Source: Psychrobacillus sp. OK028 (GTDB lineage: Bacteria > Bacillota > Bacilli > Bacillales_A > Planococcaceae). From it: a stretch of 64,000 nt of DNA. The stretch covers positions 62,001 to 126,000 of the forward strand of contig NZ_FNHY01000007.1 of assembly GCF_900103605.1 (NCBI RefSeq), written 5' to 3'. A program made the position numbers and the translations under genes. Shown piece after piece: positions 35,239 through 45,763 of the stretch (position 1 is its first letter; each line of letters starts with the position of its first letter). The notes under the pieces were generated by a model. It did not search any database. It had not been told where the DNA came from and saw nothing but the letters and a program-made list of their open reading frames with translations.

Positions 35239-36089
35239 TTCCTAGCCTAAAGATTAATATTAATAAATTTCCTCTAAATCGAAAGCAACGAACATTGTTT
35301 AATATTATTATTTCTATTATTTTCTTAGTCACTGTTATATTGGGCGGTATTCTACTGGATGAGGAGAGAATTGTAACAAATCTTAGTGAACGAAATTCGG
35401 CTCCATCCTTAGAGCATCTCTTTGGTACGGATTGGTTAGGGCGAGATATGTTTGCAAGAACCGTGATGGGGCTTGCTTTAAGTATAGGAGTAGGATTAAT
35501 TGGAGCAATTGGAAGTGCTTTAATTGCTCTATTACTAGGTATTGCTGCAGCGACGATGGGGAAAATGGCTGACCGAATTATTTCGTGGATCATTGATCTC
35601 TTTCTAAGTGTGCCACATCTTGTGACCCTCGTTCTTATTGCTTTTACTCTTGGAGGAGGGTTTAAAGGTATTGTCATCGGACTCACGCTAACGCATTGGC
35701 CGAGTCTTGCGCGAGTTATTCGGGCAGAGGTGATGCAAATTCGTTCGGCTGAATTTGTTCAAGTGTCGCAGAAAATGGGTAAATCCCAATGGTGGATTGC
35801 TGTACATCACATTCTTCCGCATATCGTTCCGCAACTTCTCATAGGTTTTATGTTACTTTTCCCTCATGTTATTTTACACGAAGCGGCAGTGACATTTTTA
35901 GGCTTAGGTTTATCACCACATGAGCCGGCAATCGGTATTATTTTATCGGAATCGATGAGGTATTTATCTTCAGGTATGTGGTGGCTTGCTTTCTTCCCAG
36001 GCCTTTGTTTGTTGATTGTCGTGCGAATGTTTGATCAGATTGGGGAAAATTTACGAGTGCTCATGGATCCTACTAGAAGTCATGATTAG
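35235..36089 (+). CDS. nikC: Nickel-type ABC importer permease (NikC-like)
   Basis: A 284-residue OppC/NikC-type permease with six TM helices. It shows the N-terminal helix, the conserved HLFGTDWLGRDMFARTVMG just after it, and the coupling loop EFVQVSQKMGKSQWWIAVHH then ILPHIVPQ. The ATG overlaps the nikB stop by 4 bp. The length matches NikC/CntC (about 280-300). It works as a heterodimer with the NikB-like subunit. Confidence 0.87.
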   Translation: MIPSLKININKFPLNRKQRTLFNIIISIIFLVTVILGGILLDEERIVTNLSERNSAPSLEHLFGTDWLGRDMFARTVMGLALSIGVGLIGAIGSALIALLLGIAAATMGKMADRIISWIIDLFLSVPHLVTLVLIAFTLGGGFKGIVIGLTLTHWPSLARVIRAEVMQIRSAEFVQVSQKMGKSQWWIAVHHILPHIVPQLLIGFMLLFPHVILHEAAVTFLGLGLSPHEPAIGIILSESMRYLSSGMWWLAFFPGLCLLIVVRMFDQIGENLRVLMDPTRSHD

Positions 36090-36118
36090 TCACGAATACT
36101 ATTAGGAGGGGTGAACGA

Positions 36119-37042
36119 ATGTCTATTCTTGAGGTGGAAAATCTATCTGTATCTTTTAAACAATATACAGATGGATTTAAAGAGATCAATCATAAAGTTA
36201 TATCAAGTTTAAGTGTAACGCTCGAAGCTGGTGAAATTCTAGCTGTTGTTGGTGCGAGTGGATCGGGGAAAAGTTTGCTTGCACATGCCATTCTTGGAAT
36301 TCTTCCCAGGAACGCAAGTATAAGTGGCACCATAAAGTATAAAGGTGTGGAACTAACTGCTGCTCGTCTAGCTACATTAAGAGGTAAGGAACTGGCGCTC
36401 GTTCCGCAATCAGTTAACTTTTTAGACCCACTTATGCGTGTGGGGAGCCAAGTTCGTACGGCTTCTAATAGCGAGGATGTTGTATCAGCGCAACGTAAGG
36501 TCTTTGAACGGTATCATCTTGGCAAAGAAGTGGAAAGTATGTATCCATTTCAACTCTCAGGTGGTATGGCGCGAAGGACGTTATTATCAACTGCAATGGT
36601 TAGTGGCGCAAAAGTAATTATTGCGGACGAGCCTACGCCAGGACTCGACCCGATTGTAATAAAGGAAGCATTGAGTAACTTTAGGGAATTTGCCGATAAA
36701 GGATGTGCAGTCATGTTAATCACGCATGATATTGAGTCGGCTCTTCAAATTACTGATAAGATCGCTGTATTTTATGCTGGAACAACGGTAGAGATAGCAT
36801 CTGTAAAAGACTTTGTAGGAAAAGGAGAGGCTATACGACATCCTTATACAAAAGCATTATGGAGAGCTTTACCTCAAAATGAATTTATATCAATTCCAGG
36901 CTCGCAACCACACCCAAGCTCATTGCCACCGGGATGTTTGTTTGCACCGCGTTGTGAAATAGCAACGCCAGAATGCGAGCAAGCACCACCTGATATGCGA
37001 GAACTAAGGGATGGAATGGTGAGGTGTATTCATGCAACTTGA
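36119..37042 (+). CDS. nikD: Nickel-type ABC importer ATPase (NikD-like)
   Basis: A 307-residue ATPase. Walker A GASGSGKS near residue 43; signature region FQLSGGMARRTLLSTAMV; Walker B VIIADEPTPGLDP; His switch LITHDIES. The C-terminal oligopeptide/nickel extension holds the Cys-containing motif CLFAPRCEIATPECEQAPPD. The signature has GGMARR where GGMRQR is more usual. Ribosome site AGGAGGGG; 29 bp after nikC. Its end overlaps nikE by 11 bp. Confidence 0.87.
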   Translation: MSILEVENLSVSFKQYTDGFKEINHKVISSLSVTLEAGEILAVVGASGSGKSLLAHAILGILPRNASISGTIKYKGVELTAARLATLRGKELALVPQSVNFLDPLMRVGSQVRTASNSEDVVSAQRKVFERYHLGKEVESMYPFQLSGGMARRTLLSTAMVSGAKVIIADEPTPGLDPIVIKEALSNFREFADKGCAVMLITHDIESALQITDKIAVFYAGTTVEIASVKDFVGKGEAIRHPYTKALWRALPQNEFISIPGSQPHPSSLPPGCLFAPRCEIATPECEQAPPDMRELRDGMVRCIHAT

Positions 37043-37637
37043 AGCAAAGGACGTTGGATTCCGATACGGAGACGGTCCATGGTTATTCCAAAGGGTCAAT
37101 GTCATGCTAGAACCAGGAGAAATTGTTGGAATTACGGGTCCAAGTGGACGTGGAAAAACTACGTTTTGCAGGATATTAGCGGGTTTTGAGTCACCTGTTG
37201 AAGGCACCGTACATGTTAATGGTGCTCCTTTACCGAAAAGTGGGTATCATCCTGTTCAAATGGTCCTCCAGCATCCTGAAAAAGCGACTAATCCAAGATG
37301 GAAGATGCATAAGGTTCTTAATGAGGGATATCAACCAGATAAAGAATTATTAGACTTATTAGGGATTGAGCAAGAGTGGCTAACACGCTGGCCTCACGAG
37401 CTATCTGGGGGCGAATTACAACGCTTTTGTGTAGCTAGAGCATTGGGACCGAATACTCGCTTTTTAATTGCAGATGAAATGACGACAATGCTCGATGCAA
37501 ACACACAGGCTCAAATTTGGCATGCAATCATGTCAATCGCAAAACAGAGAGAGATGGGCATACTTGTTGTCACGCATGAATCGAAGCTAATGCAAAGACT
37601 TTGTCATCGTGTGATTGATTTTAATGAATTCGATTAA
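37032..37637 (+). CDS. nikE: Nickel-type ABC importer ATPase (NikE-like), short
   Basis: A 201-residue ATPase with Walker A GPSGRGKTT, signature ELSGGELQRFCVARAL, Walker B FLIADEMTTMLD (Met where Pro is usual) and His switch VVTHESK. It is shorter than most NikE/CntF proteins (about 230-270). Its stop codon coincides with the first base of the insertion sequence at 37637, so the C-terminus may have been trimmed and re-terminated by the insertion. The ABC core is complete, so it could still work. Confidence 0.82.
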   Translation: MQLEAKDVGFRYGDGPWLFQRVNVMLEPGEIVGITGPSGRGKTTFCRILAGFESPVEGTVHVNGAPLPKSGYHPVQMVLQHPEKATNPRWKMHKVLNEGYQPDKELLDLLGIEQEWLTRWPHELSGGELQRFCVARALGPNTRFLIADEMTTMLDANTQAQIWHAIMSIAKQREMGILVVTHESKLMQRLCHRVIDFNEFD

Positions 37638-37741
37638 AAAGAGGCTGGGACAGAAATAGCCTCAATCAATGAAAAAAGTGAAATCGTGAATTGCGATTTC
37701 ACTTTTTTCATTTTGTTTTAAGATAATTTACGGATAAGAGC

Positions 37742-39217
37742 TTATACTCTTGCCGCATATTTCCGGATATTCACGGCCATTAATGCGAGGCCGATTTCAT
37801 GTTCGACCTTAGACTTTCCACGAACAGAAAATCGTGTAAAACCTAAATTAGCCTTCAAGAATCCAAAAACTGGTTCCACATCAATTTTACGTTGACGGTA
37901 AATGGCACCTGTTTTTTCTTCTGAAAGCTGTGTTCGTACATATTCTTTTTGTTGTTCCCATTTCTCATTAATCATGAGCTTGCGGTTCGTACCTTCTTGC
38001 GCCTTTGTACATAACGCACGCAATGGACAACCCTTGCAGTCTTCACACTCATACATTTTGAATTGGCGTTGGAATCCTGTTTTGTCCGTACGTGTGGCGT
38101 TGTATCGAAATATTAATTGCTTCTCATTTGGACATGTATAGCTGTCCTTTTCTTCATCGTATGCCCAGTTACTTGTTTGGAACGGATTGTTTTTATACTT
38201 CTTCTTTTGCTCGTTCAAATAATGGTTGTACGTAATGAGTGGTGTACGTTTGCGCTTGGTTAAAATATCATCTTAATTTTGTTCACTCCCGTAGCCGGCA
38301 TCCGCAACGATATGTTCCGGCAACTCAAAGTATTGTTTTTCTATTTGATCTAAGAATGGTAGGAGTGTTTTCGTATCCGTTGGATTCGGGAATACACCGT
38401 AAGCCAATGTGTATTGACCTTCTGTCGCATCTTGGTCTGTCTTCGAATAGCTGTTGCGTGCGCCAAAAATCTCCAAGTCTTTTTCATACTTCTGCTTTCG
38501 TGTGATCCAGTCATAGATCTGCTTTACCATTTGTTTTGGGGTTTTGCGCTCACTCATATCGTCAGAGCTATCTATTTTATTTGTGTAGTCGTCGACTACT
38601 TCATCAAGTTCTTGGGCGAATCGAGTTAATTCCTCTATTGAAAGCTGTTCTTCATTTTCACGCTCGATTTCTGGGATAATTTCATTTTGAAGAAGCTCGT
38701 TATACATTTGATTCGACTTTTCAATCAGATTTTTATGATGCCTCTCCACGGATTTCTTCCAGACAAATGTAAATTTATTCGCGTTTGCTTCAATCTTTGT
38801 ACCATCTATAAAAATCGCTTCTTGATCGATGAGCTTTTCTTGTATGAGCTGACAACGGAATTGTATAAAACATTGACGAATGAGCTCTTTCATATCGGGA
38901 TGCACACGAAAACGATTGATGGTGCGGTAGCTTGGTTCATATCCCTGAGCGAGCCACATCATACGAATACTATCTTTCACATGATCTTCGATTTTGCGAC
39001 CTGAGAATGCAGCTTGTGTGTAACCACATAAAATAACTTTAAGCATCATACGTGGATGATAGGCTGGGCAGCCATTGTGTTTTACAAAGGCATTAAATGC
39101 TTCATTCGGAATACTTTCGACTAAATGGTGGATAGAAAACGCAATATCATTTTTTTGTAATTTAACTGCTAAATCTAAAGGTAAAATTAATTGATTCATG
39201 TTATAATCTTTAAACAT
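37742..39217 (-). pseudogene. IS1182-family transposase with one in-frame stop
   Basis: The reading frame of 491 codons is intact apart from a single TAA at 38273-38275, between ADAGYGSEQN and DDILTKRKR; a Tyr codon is the likely ancestor. The N-terminal half has the DUF772-like transposase start (NEAFNAFVKHNGCPAYHPRM) and FIDGTKIEANANKFTFVWKK, where the first catalytic Asp is expected. The C-terminal half has QRKIDVEPVFGFLKANLGF with the catalytic Glu region. Since no frameshift is involved, one substitution or read-through would restore it. Confidence 0.9.
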
Positions 39218-39332
39218 AAGGACACTTCTTTCGTTTAGAATTTGGTAGTAGGATACTTAAATTTTAACAGAAGATGTCCTTTTTTTGTGCTTGAATCTAT
39301 GCAGAAATTTACTTGATATAGAAGAAATATTA

Positions 39333-39436
39333 GTTGTTCGGAGTGAAGGCGGCGACTCCCAGGGGACAAGCGCGCGGGAGAGACTACAGGCTCGACCCGT
39401 GCCCCCAGGAAAGCGTCCGCCGTAACGGAGAACAAC
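39333..39436. repeat. GC-rich dispersed intergenic repeat, copy 1
   Basis: About 104 bp bounded by GTTGTTC and GAACAAC. It shares with the copies at 47.1 and 61.3 kb the blocks GGCGGCGACTC, AAGCG, and GCGTCCGCCGTAACGGA. The central hairpin is short here (GCGCGGG with CCCGTGC). This copy lies inside the insertion sequence, between transposase start and right terminal repeat. Confidence 0.8.
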
Positions 39437-39543
39437 GGCTACGAAGTAGACATAAAATAAAGCAGTTCCAATTTTACTCCATCGTAAAATTGGAACTGCT
39501 TTTAATTTTGAGGTAGGTTTTGTCCCAGCCTCTTTTATAATAT

Positions 39544-40023
39544 TTAGTTTTCGTCTTTACTATTCTGTTCTTGCTCTGCTACTTTTTCATGGATTTCAGA
39601 TTCCATTGCTTGTACAAGTTCATCCTCCAGTTTTTGCCGAGGCTGAGGATGGAACCACTGAATTTCCCCCTCGTGGACAAATCCTTTGTATTCTTCACCT
39701 TGCACTTGCAAAGAAAATTGCTGACGTTCATGTATACGGTCTTCAAATGCTGGCTTTAATTCAAGTTCTGTAATCTCTTTTGAAAAGCCATAGTGTCCCA
39801 TTAATGAATAAATATTCGCTTCAATTGTGGCCACTTTGCATTCACCGATTAATTGTTTTGGATGCGGATGGAGCCAAAAAATCTCATCCTCATGAAAATG
39901 TCCTTTGAATTCATCTCCATCAATCTTAAAAGTAAAGGCAAGCCGTTCATGAACACGATTTTCAAACACTGTTTCAACTTCAAAATCTTCAAGTTTGGGT
40001 TTTGCATTCTTATTATCAGGCAT
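39544..40023 (-). CDS. Duplicated-domain protein of unknown function
   Basis: A 159-residue soluble protein I cannot name. It contains two copies of one unit of about 45 residues: VHERLAFTFKIDGDEFKGHF then HEDEIFWLHPHPKQ, and IHERQQFSLQVQGEEYKGFV then HEGEIQWFHPQPRQ. Each is followed by a helical segment (SLMGHYGFSK between them, VQAMESEIHEKVAEQEQ at the end). The unit may be a small beta-sheet fold with conserved His, Trp and Pro. The ATG at 40023 follows GAGAGGGG. It lies between the nickel-type importer and the urease operon, convergent with nikE, which might hint at a nickel or urease link, but this is only position. Confidence 0.75.
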   Translation of the reverse strand: MPDNKNAKPKLEDFEVETVFENRVHERLAFTFKIDGDEFKGHFHEDEIFWLHPHPKQLIGECKVATIEANIYSLMGHYGFSKEITELELKPAFEDRIHERQQFSLQVQGEEYKGFVHEGEIQWFHPQPRQKLEDELVQAMESEIHEKVAEQEQNSKDEN

Positions 40024-40284
40024 ACTTTTTCCCCTCTCACGAAAGTTTCTATTTAAATATCCTTCCAAGATTTTCGTATATATTATTGGTTTATAGCTTC
40101 AAAACAATACTGTGATCATCTTCTAATTGCCTACTATATAGGTATTTATTTTTGGATAACGATTTAAATGACCATCGTGTATGGGAAATCGCTCTTTTTA
40201 CAGAATAGAAAAGCGTCAACTGTGGTGGAAATTCAGGTAGTCCTCCGTATATACTTTTTCAAAGGTCCACATTTTACGAGTATA

Positions 40285-41109
40285 TTAATATTTTCGTAAA
40301 GAATTTGGTGTGCGATTTAGCCATTTTTCACTAATCAATTTATGGCAATTATTTAAAATTCGTTCGATAACCTGGGTAGAGTTTGCTAGGATACGTATGC
40401 TAAAGCCTGATACTGCAAGCTTCGAAATACCAGCTTTAAACTCTGATTGTTCCAGTTGAATCACTTCGTACAACTCATCAATAAGCGCATTATTTGTATA
40501 TTCACTAACTACAAGCATTGAACCTAAATGCGTATAACCTTCCATAAATCCTAGTCCAGACACTGACTGTTGTTTCGGCACTAACTTGATATGGTCAAAC
40601 ACACCAAGTTGTCCGTCTACATAAATCTCGGTAACTAATTGAATTGTATCATAACTGAATTTCCCACCGCTCGGCGACCAACCAGGTGTAAGGATATCTG
40701 TAGAGAGAAACGTCGCGCCACGATCCATATACACTATATTTTTTTGCTTATAATGTGCATTTTCATAAGCAATTAGAGGATCTGGTAGGTATTCCAAATA
40801 GCTATCTTTTTTTAAGTGAATGGTAGTTACTTGATAGGCATGGCTTTTTGGTGTTTTATATACTTTTGTTGCAGATTGCGTAGTTAATGTAACTTTCGAT
40901 CCTTCATCTGCTGTGAACTCCATCTTGTATCGATCGCCATCTAAATAGCCACCACCGGGATTTAGAAGATAATAGCAAACTTGTCCTGAATCGTCCAAGT
41001 AAATCGGTCGCATTACTTTGAGTGCGCCTTGAAAATATACTCGTTTAGCGACCGTCTTTCCTTTTCGATTCTCGAGGTCCAGAGATAAAGTACCAGTCCA
41101 GTTAGTCAT
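40285..41109 (-). CDS. ureD: Urease accessory protein UreD (UreH)
   Basis: A 274-residue scaffold protein of the UreD family: KRVYFQGALKVMRPIYLDDS near residue 22, YYLLNPGGGYLDGDRYKME near 47, SATKVYKTP, and DILTPGWSPSGGKFSYD near 140. UreD binds apo-urease and recruits UreF and UreG for nickel insertion, and is proposed to carry a nickel tunnel. It is the last gene of ureABCEFGD, starting 1 bp after the ureG stop codon. Confidence 0.93.
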   Translation of the reverse strand: MTNWTGTLSLDLENRKGKTVAKRVYFQGALKVMRPIYLDDSGQVCYYLLNPGGGYLDGDRYKMEFTADEGSKVTLTTQSATKVYKTPKSHAYQVTTIHLKKDSYLEYLPDPLIAYENAHYKQKNIVYMDRGATFLSTDILTPGWSPSGGKFSYDTIQLVTEIYVDGQLGVFDHIKLVPKQQSVSGLGFMEGYTHLGSMLVVSEYTNNALIDELYEVIQLEQSEFKAGISKLAVSGFSIRILANSTQVIERILNNCHKLISEKWLNRTPNSLRKY

Positions 41110-41110
41110 A

Positions 41111-41722
41111 TTAATCTAAACCTTTTAGTAAAGCGTGCTGCTTAATCCATTCAATTACTTCAGGAAGACCTTCCTCATTTTTTAAGTTTGTAAATACAAA
41201 AGGTTTATTGCCGCGGAATACTTTTGTGTCTTCTGCCATAACTTCAAGGCTAGCGCCGACATGAGGTGCAAGGTCTATTTTATTAATGATAAATAAGTCA
41301 GATTTAATCATCCCTTGTCCACCTTTACGAGGGATTTTTTCCCCTTGAGCAACGTCGATAATATAGATAGAAAAATCAACTAGCTCAGGACTAAAAGTAG
41401 CCGCAAGATTGTCTCCGCCACTCTCTACAAAGATCAATTCCACGTCTGGATGACGTTCTACTAATTCATCAATTGCTGCAAAGTTCATAGAAGCATCTTC
41501 ACGTATAGCAGTGTGAGGGCAACCGCCTGTTTCAACACCAATAATTCGATCCTCTGGCAGAACGCCATTTTGTATTAAAAACTTCGCATCTTCTTTTGTA
41601 TAAATATCATTTGTGATAACCGCCATTTTTATTTCATCTTTAAGGTGGCGAGTTAATTTTTCAACAAGCATTGTTTTACCTGCTCCAACAGGTCCTCCAA
41701 CACCAATTCTTATTGGTTCCAT
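41111..41722 (-). CDS. ureG: Urease accessory GTPase UreG
   Basis: A 203-residue SIMIBI-class GTPase that drives nickel delivery to urease. P-loop GPVGAGKT at residues 9-16; nickel-binding Cys-Pro-His motif in [15 protein letters not shown] near residue 68; [15 protein letters not shown]; guanine-specificity NKID near 148. Length is standard. Thirty-two bp downstream of ureF with its own ribosome site. Confidence 0.96.
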   Translation of the reverse strand: MEPIRIGVGGPVGAGKTMLVEKLTRHLKDEIKMAVITNDIYTKEDAKFLIQNGVLPEDRIIGVETGGCPHTAIREDASMNFAAIDELVERHPDVELIFVESGGDNLAATFSPELVDFSIYIIDVAQGEKIPRKGGQGMIKSDLFIINKIDLAPHVGASLEVMAEDTKVFRGNKPFVFTNLKNEEGLPEVIEWIKQHALLKGLD

Positions 41723-41754
41723 TAGAACACGTCCTTTACTATTCTTTAAAAATT

Positions 41755-42441
41755 TTAAGACATAAATATTCGAATATTTACACGTTCATGTTGCATTTGG
41801 GACAGCTCGATTCCTGGTGAAACAATACCGAAATCATCTTTCGATAGTTGCAGGATTTTGTCAACTGCCACGTTTAATTCTGGTATAAAGTTATGAGAAA
41901 TCTTTTGTCCGGCTGTTTGCCCAAGTGGAATCGCACGAACCGCATTTTGAATTTGACTAGAAATAGAAGAATACAGGTGGTAGCGGATAGTATCTTGTTT
42001 TTCTACCCCAAGCCCATGAGCTACCATTGTAAATACGATAGCAGGATGACCAAATGCATTTTTTTTCTTAATTTCCGCTCTGTATTGTGAGAGGATGGGT
42101 AGCTCGTATAGTGATTCAGTGAGTTTCAGCATGCGATCACCAATCATTTGAGTGCCTTCTCTCGTCTCTCTAGGCAAGTTTTGGACAGTTAATAAGCGAT
42201 CCAAGTGCCATATTTCTAGAATATTTCCTTCCGTAAGAGCTTCATAAACAAAGCGAGAGGCTAATCCATCCGTATAGACGAGTTGCTCATGTAAATAGAC
42301 TTTAAGCCACTGAAAAAACGTCTCTTGGTCATGAACTTTATCTTCCTGTATGTAGCTCTCCAAGCCAAAAGAATGACTGAAGGCTCCTGTAGGAAGGTTA
42401 GAGTCGCATAGTTGAAACAAAGAGAGAATGTTGTTAGTCAT
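41755..42441 (-). CDS. ureF: Urease accessory protein UreF
   Basis: A 228-residue all-helical protein. Diagnostic N-terminus [20 protein letters not shown] near residue 11, and the C-terminal [13 protein letters not shown] near 165. UreF bridges UreD and UreG in the activation complex and works as a checkpoint for GTP hydrolysis. It overlaps the ureE stop by 8 bp. Confidence 0.95.
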   Translation of the reverse strand: MTNNILSLFQLCDSNLPTGAFSHSFGLESYIQEDKVHDQETFFQWLKVYLHEQLVYTDGLASRFVYEALTEGNILEIWHLDRLLTVQNLPRETREGTQMIGDRMLKLTESLYELPILSQYRAEIKKKNAFGHPAIVFTMVAHGLGVEKQDTIRYHLYSSISSQIQNAVRAIPLGQTAGQKISHNFIPELNVAVDKILQLSKDDFGIVSPGIELSQMQHERVNIRIFMS

Positions 42442-42889
42442 GACTGTGGCCTATATGACGGAATGCTTGTTTTACTTTTCGATCTTCTCGTTTAAATGGA
42501 ATCTCCATTTGTTGAAGTAATTCTTCCACTAAGTAGTCATACTGAACAAACATATCATTGTCTTCGAATTGCGCAGGGAGATGTCGATTACCCAATTGGT
42601 GAGCGATTGTACCCATTTCCTTAATGTCTCTAGGACTGATAACTAGTAAATCATCTGAAAGTACATCAATGACTATCATATTTTTATCATCCATGTATAA
42701 GACATCACCAGCAACAAGATCTTTGTGCTCTTTTAAGCGAATGCCTAGTTCGTTACCGTGATCTGTTTTAACACGTTGAATCCGCTTCATTAAATGAGCG
42801 CTTTCCATATAAACTTTTTCTATATGACGTTTTTTAACTTCATTTGAATCCATTTGTTCAATGTTTGTGATAATCTTTTCTATTATCAT
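42434..42889 (-). CDS. ureE: Urease accessory metallochaperone UreE
   Basis: A 151-residue nickel chaperone. The N-terminal peptide-binding domain includes [20 protein letters not shown]; the C-terminal metal domain has the conserved [16 protein letters not shown] with the interface His. The C-terminal tail has only three His (HIGHSHD), unlike the His-rich tails of some species. The ATG at 42889 follows GAGGTG 10 nt after ureC; a longer frame reaching into ureC is rejected. Confidence 0.95.
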   Translation of the reverse strand: MIIEKIITNIEQMDSNEVKKRHIEKVYMESAHLMKRIQRVKTDHGNELGIRLKEHKDLVAGDVLYMDDKNMIVIDVLSDDLLVISPRDIKEMGTIAHQLGNRHLPAQFEDNDMFVQYDYLVEELLQQMEIPFKREDRKVKQAFRHIGHSHD

Positions 42890-42899
42890 AATATTCACC

Positions 42900-44612
42900 T
42901 CAGAATAAGAAATAGCGCTGACCCATAGGCACCGTATCGACTGGTTCACATGTCAGCAATTCTCCGTTTACTTTTACTTCGTATGTTTGTGGATCAACCG
43001 TAATATTAGGCGTTTCACCATTTAACTTCATATCTTTTTTTGTTAGCGTTCGAATCCCACCAACTGGTAAAACTATTTTTTGAAGTCCAAGTTTTTCGTG
43101 GACACCATCATCATAAGCAGCTTGAGAAATGAACGTAGCTGAACTTTTTGCTAATGCTTTCCCGAATTGAGCGTACATTGGACGATAAATATAAGGTTGT
43201 GGAGTCGGGATAGATGCATTGCCATCACCCATTAATCCAGTAACCGCTAGACCATTTTTAAGGACCATTTCTGGTTTCACACCAAAGAACTTTGGATTCC
43301 AAAGAACTAAATCGGCCATTTTTCCAACCTCAATAGAACCTACATATTTTGAAATACCATGTGTAATTGCTGGGTTAATAGTATATTTAGCGATATACCG
43401 TTTAACTCGATTATTGTCAGCATGTTCGCTATCACCTTGTAGGGACCCTCTTTGTTTTTTCATTTTATCAGCAACTTGCCATGTGCGTAATACGACTTCT
43501 CCTACACGACCCATCGCTTGGGAATCTGAGCTCACCATACTAAATACGCCCATGTCATGAAGGATATCTTCAGCTGCTATTGTTTCTCTTCTAATTCTAG
43601 AATCGGCAAAAGCGATGTCTTCTGGTATAGAAGGATTTAAATGATGGCAAACCATGACCATATCAAGGTGTTCGTCGATCGTATTTACGGTATAAGGGAG
43701 GGTAGGATTCGTTGATGAAGGAAGAATGTTAAGGTAACCTGCTGATTTGATTAAATCAGGTGCATGTCCACCGCCTGCGCCTTCAGTATGGTACATATGA
43801 AGAACTCGATCTTTTACAGCCGCCATAGTATTTTCCATAAAGCCGCTTTCATTTAATGTATCTGCGTGTAATGCAACTTGAATGTCGTACTCGTCTGCAA
43901 CTTGTAGTGCATAATCAAGGGATGAACCAGTAGCTCCCCAGTCTTCATGAACTTTTAAACCGATTACGCCTGCTTTTACTTGCTCGATTAGGGGCTCAAC
44001 GGATGCAGCATGTCCTTTGCCTGTAAAACCAATGTTAATTGGGAGGCCTTCAGCCGCTTCTAGCATGCGGTGAATATTCCACTCACCTGGCGTAACAGTA
44101 GTAGCCTTAGAGCCAGCTGCAGGACCTGTACCACCGCCGATTAGTGTTGTCGTACCGGCTGTTAGTGCCACTTGTACTTGTTCCGGGTTTATAAAATGAA
44201 CGTGTGTATCAATGGCTCCAGCTGTCACAATCAAGCCTTCACCGGCAATTATTTCAGTAGATGTACCAATAATTATATCTACATTATCCGTAATTAATGG
44301 GTTACCGCTTTTGCCAATGCCGAAAATTTTGCCATCGCGAAGGGCTAAATCGGCTTTACAAATGCCTGTATAATCTAAAATAATGACGTTTGTTATTACT
44401 GTATCGGGTACACCATCCTTGCGTGTAGCAAGTGGATGCTGACCCATACCGTCACGAATAACCTTCCCGCCTCCAAAGACTGCTTCTTCGCCATAAGAAG
44501 TGTAATCTTTTTCGATTTGAATAAATAACTCTGTATCTGCAAGACGGATAGAGTCACCAGTAGTTGGTCCATACATTTCAGCGTATTGCTTTCGGGACAT
44601 TCTAAAACTCAT
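42900..44612 (-). CDS. ureC: Urease catalytic subunit alpha
   Basis: The 570-residue catalytic subunit that hydrolyses urea to ammonia and carbamate. Nickel ligands are visible: HVH in [14 protein letters not shown] near residue 137; the carbamylated Lys in [11 protein letters not shown] near 220; His in [12 protein letters not shown]; and the mobile-flap region [12 protein letters not shown] with the catalytic His. Length and motifs are complete, so the enzyme should be active. It overlaps ureB by 4 bp. Confidence 0.97.
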   Translation of the reverse strand: MSFRMSRKQYAEMYGPTTGDSIRLADTELFIQIEKDYTSYGEEAVFGGGKVIRDGMGQHPLATRKDGVPDTVITNVIILDYTGICKADLALRDGKIFGIGKSGNPLITDNVDIIIGTSTEIIAGEGLIVTAGAIDTHVHFINPEQVQVALTAGTTTLIGGGTGPAAGSKATTVTPGEWNIHRMLEAAEGLPINIGFTGKGHAASVEPLIEQVKAGVIGLKVHEDWGATGSSLDYALQVADEYDIQVALHADTLNESGFMENTMAAVKDRVLHMYHTEGAGGGHAPDLIKSAGYLNILPSSTNPTLPYTVNTIDEHLDMVMVCHHLNPSIPEDIAFADSRIRRETIAAEDILHDMGVFSMVSSDSQAMGRVGEVVLRTWQVADKMKKQRGSLQGDSEHADNNRVKRYIAKYTINPAITHGISKYVGSIEVGKMADLVLWNPKFFGVKPEMVLKNGLAVTGLMGDGNASIPTPQPYIYRPMYAQFGKALAKSSATFISQAAYDDGVHEKLGLQKIVLPVGGIRTLTKKDMKLNGETPNITVDPQTYEVKVNGELLTCEPVDTVPMGQRYFLF

Positions 44613-44932
44613 GCTTCATCCTCACTTTCTAATTTGCCGTCGACTTTATTATTGAATCCATAGATACGACGCTCTCCGGCAAAATCAATCAGCTGTATTT
44701 CTTTTTCATCTCCAGGTTCAAAACGAACAGCTGCTCCGGCTGGCACATTTAAACGCTTTCCGTAAGCTTCTTTTCTATTAAAGTGGAGTGCTTCGTTTAC
44801 TTCGTAAAAATGAAAATGTGATCCTACCTGAATAGGACGGTCACCTGTATTTGTAACAAAAATACTAGAAACGACGCTACCTTCGTTACAAATAATGTCT
44901 TCTTCTTTCAAAATGTACTCACCTGGTAACAC
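44609..44932 (-). CDS. ureB: Urease subunit beta
   Basis: A 107-residue structural subunit with the expected [20 protein letters not shown] near residue 28 and [20 protein letters not shown] near 67. It is a separate polypeptide, as in Bacillus and Sporosarcina, not fused to the gamma subunit. Seventeen bp after ureA, overlapping ureC by 4 bp. Confidence 0.96.
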   Translation of the reverse strand: MLPGEYILKEEDIICNEGSVVSSIFVTNTGDRPIQVGSHFHFYEVNEALHFNRKEAYGKRLNVPAGAAVRFEPGDEKEIQLIDFAGERRIYGFNNKVDGKLESEDEA

Positions 44933-44949
44933 TTGGCGATCCCTCCTAT

Positions 44950-45252
44950 TTATCGTATCGGGCTGTGAACAGTCACTAATTTTGTTCCATCTCGGAAAGT
45001 TGCTTCAACCTGAATATCATTGATCATAGAAGGTATACCTTCCATGACATCGTCTTGCGTCAAAATGGAAGCACCATATTCCATTAGTTCGGCAACAGTT
45101 TTCCCGTCCCTTGCCCCTTCCATTACCTCATATGTGATGAGGGCGACAGCTTCTGGATGGTTTAACTTCAATCCTCTGTCTTTCCGGCGCCTTGCAAGGT
45201 CCGCTGCGACCACTATCATTAGCTTGTCAATTTCTCGCGGCAATAGATGCAT
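44950..45252 (-). CDS. ureA: Urease subunit gamma
   Basis: A 100-residue protein: [20 protein letters not shown] at the start, [20 protein letters not shown] in the middle, and [18 protein letters not shown] at the end, all standard. First gene of the urease operon, with ribosome site GGAGGAA. The 270 bp upstream must hold the promoter; I see no strong sigma-A site or clear TnrA/GlnR box. Confidence 0.96.
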   Translation of the reverse strand: MHLLPREIDKLMIVVAADLARRRKDRGLKLNHPEAVALITYEVMEGARDGKTVAELMEYGASILTQDDVMEGIPSMINDIQVEATFRDGTKLVTVHSPIR

Positions 45253-45519
45253 AGTTCATTCCTCCTGATAAAATCTCATATAAATTACATTGGGAGAAAG
45301 ATAGTTCTTACTGGTTGAAATAAATAAAAATAACCTTTACTTATCTTCTCTAAAAACCCAGTAATTTAACCTTCCTAGAGAATTTTAACATATAAAGAAA
45401 TTAAGATGAAGTTTAACGCAGTATAGAGAAAACTAATACGAAAGTTTCACTGAGTTAAAACAAATTGAGAATGGCAAGACTACTTGCTCTTGCAAACTTA
45501 AATCTCGCATTAACCCCAC

Positions 45520-45763
45520 GCTCTCGACATACACACACATCGCTTCTTGCAGAAGCCAGCCGGTGTAGCACTGAAACAAATCATGGATAGACTTGGCCAT
45601 TCAGATGATCAAATTACCAAGAATGTCTACCTCCACGTTACAAAAGAAATGAAAAAAGAAGCTTCCCAAAAGTTTGCACAACTAATGAGAAGCCTCGATT
45701 ATAAGAATTTCACTTTCACCTTACATACAAACCCATACATATCAAGGGTTGAAGCGGCTTATT
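45520..45763 (+). pseudogene. Tyrosine integrase 3' remnant (RSL type)
   Basis: C-terminal third of a phage/ICE-type tyrosine recombinase. Active-site R-H in CGACATACACACACATCG (RHTHTS), then LLAEA, a frameshift, then ALKQIMDRLGHSDDQITKN and the catalytic Tyr in NVYLHVTKEMKKEASQKF, ending AQLMRSL. The reading frame continues past the usual end into the adjacent groEL-like core site. The N-terminal two thirds are missing, so it is inactive. Confidence 0.85.

Larger units (their letters stand above)
37637..39536 (-). mobile_element. IS1182-type insertion sequence, 1.9 kb, inactivated
   Basis: Bounded by 16-bp perfect terminal inverted repeats AAAAGAGGCTGGGACA (37637-37652) and its complement (39521-39536). 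One transposase gene on the minus strand is broken by an internal stop. Strong hairpins sit just inside both ends: AAAAAAGTGAAATCG/CGATTTCACTTTTTT (37672-37708) and a 19-bp stem (39459-39502), shielding the transposase from outside transcription. The element also contains one copy of the GC-rich dispersed repeat (39333-39436) ahead of the transposase. No clear target duplication is seen (ATTA left, ATAA right). Confidence 0.88.

Noticed and set aside
42890-42949. Upstream extension of ureE into ureC
   Set aside because: The extension is merely the ureC 3' end in another frame; the ATG at 42889 has a good ribosome site and the usual UreE start.
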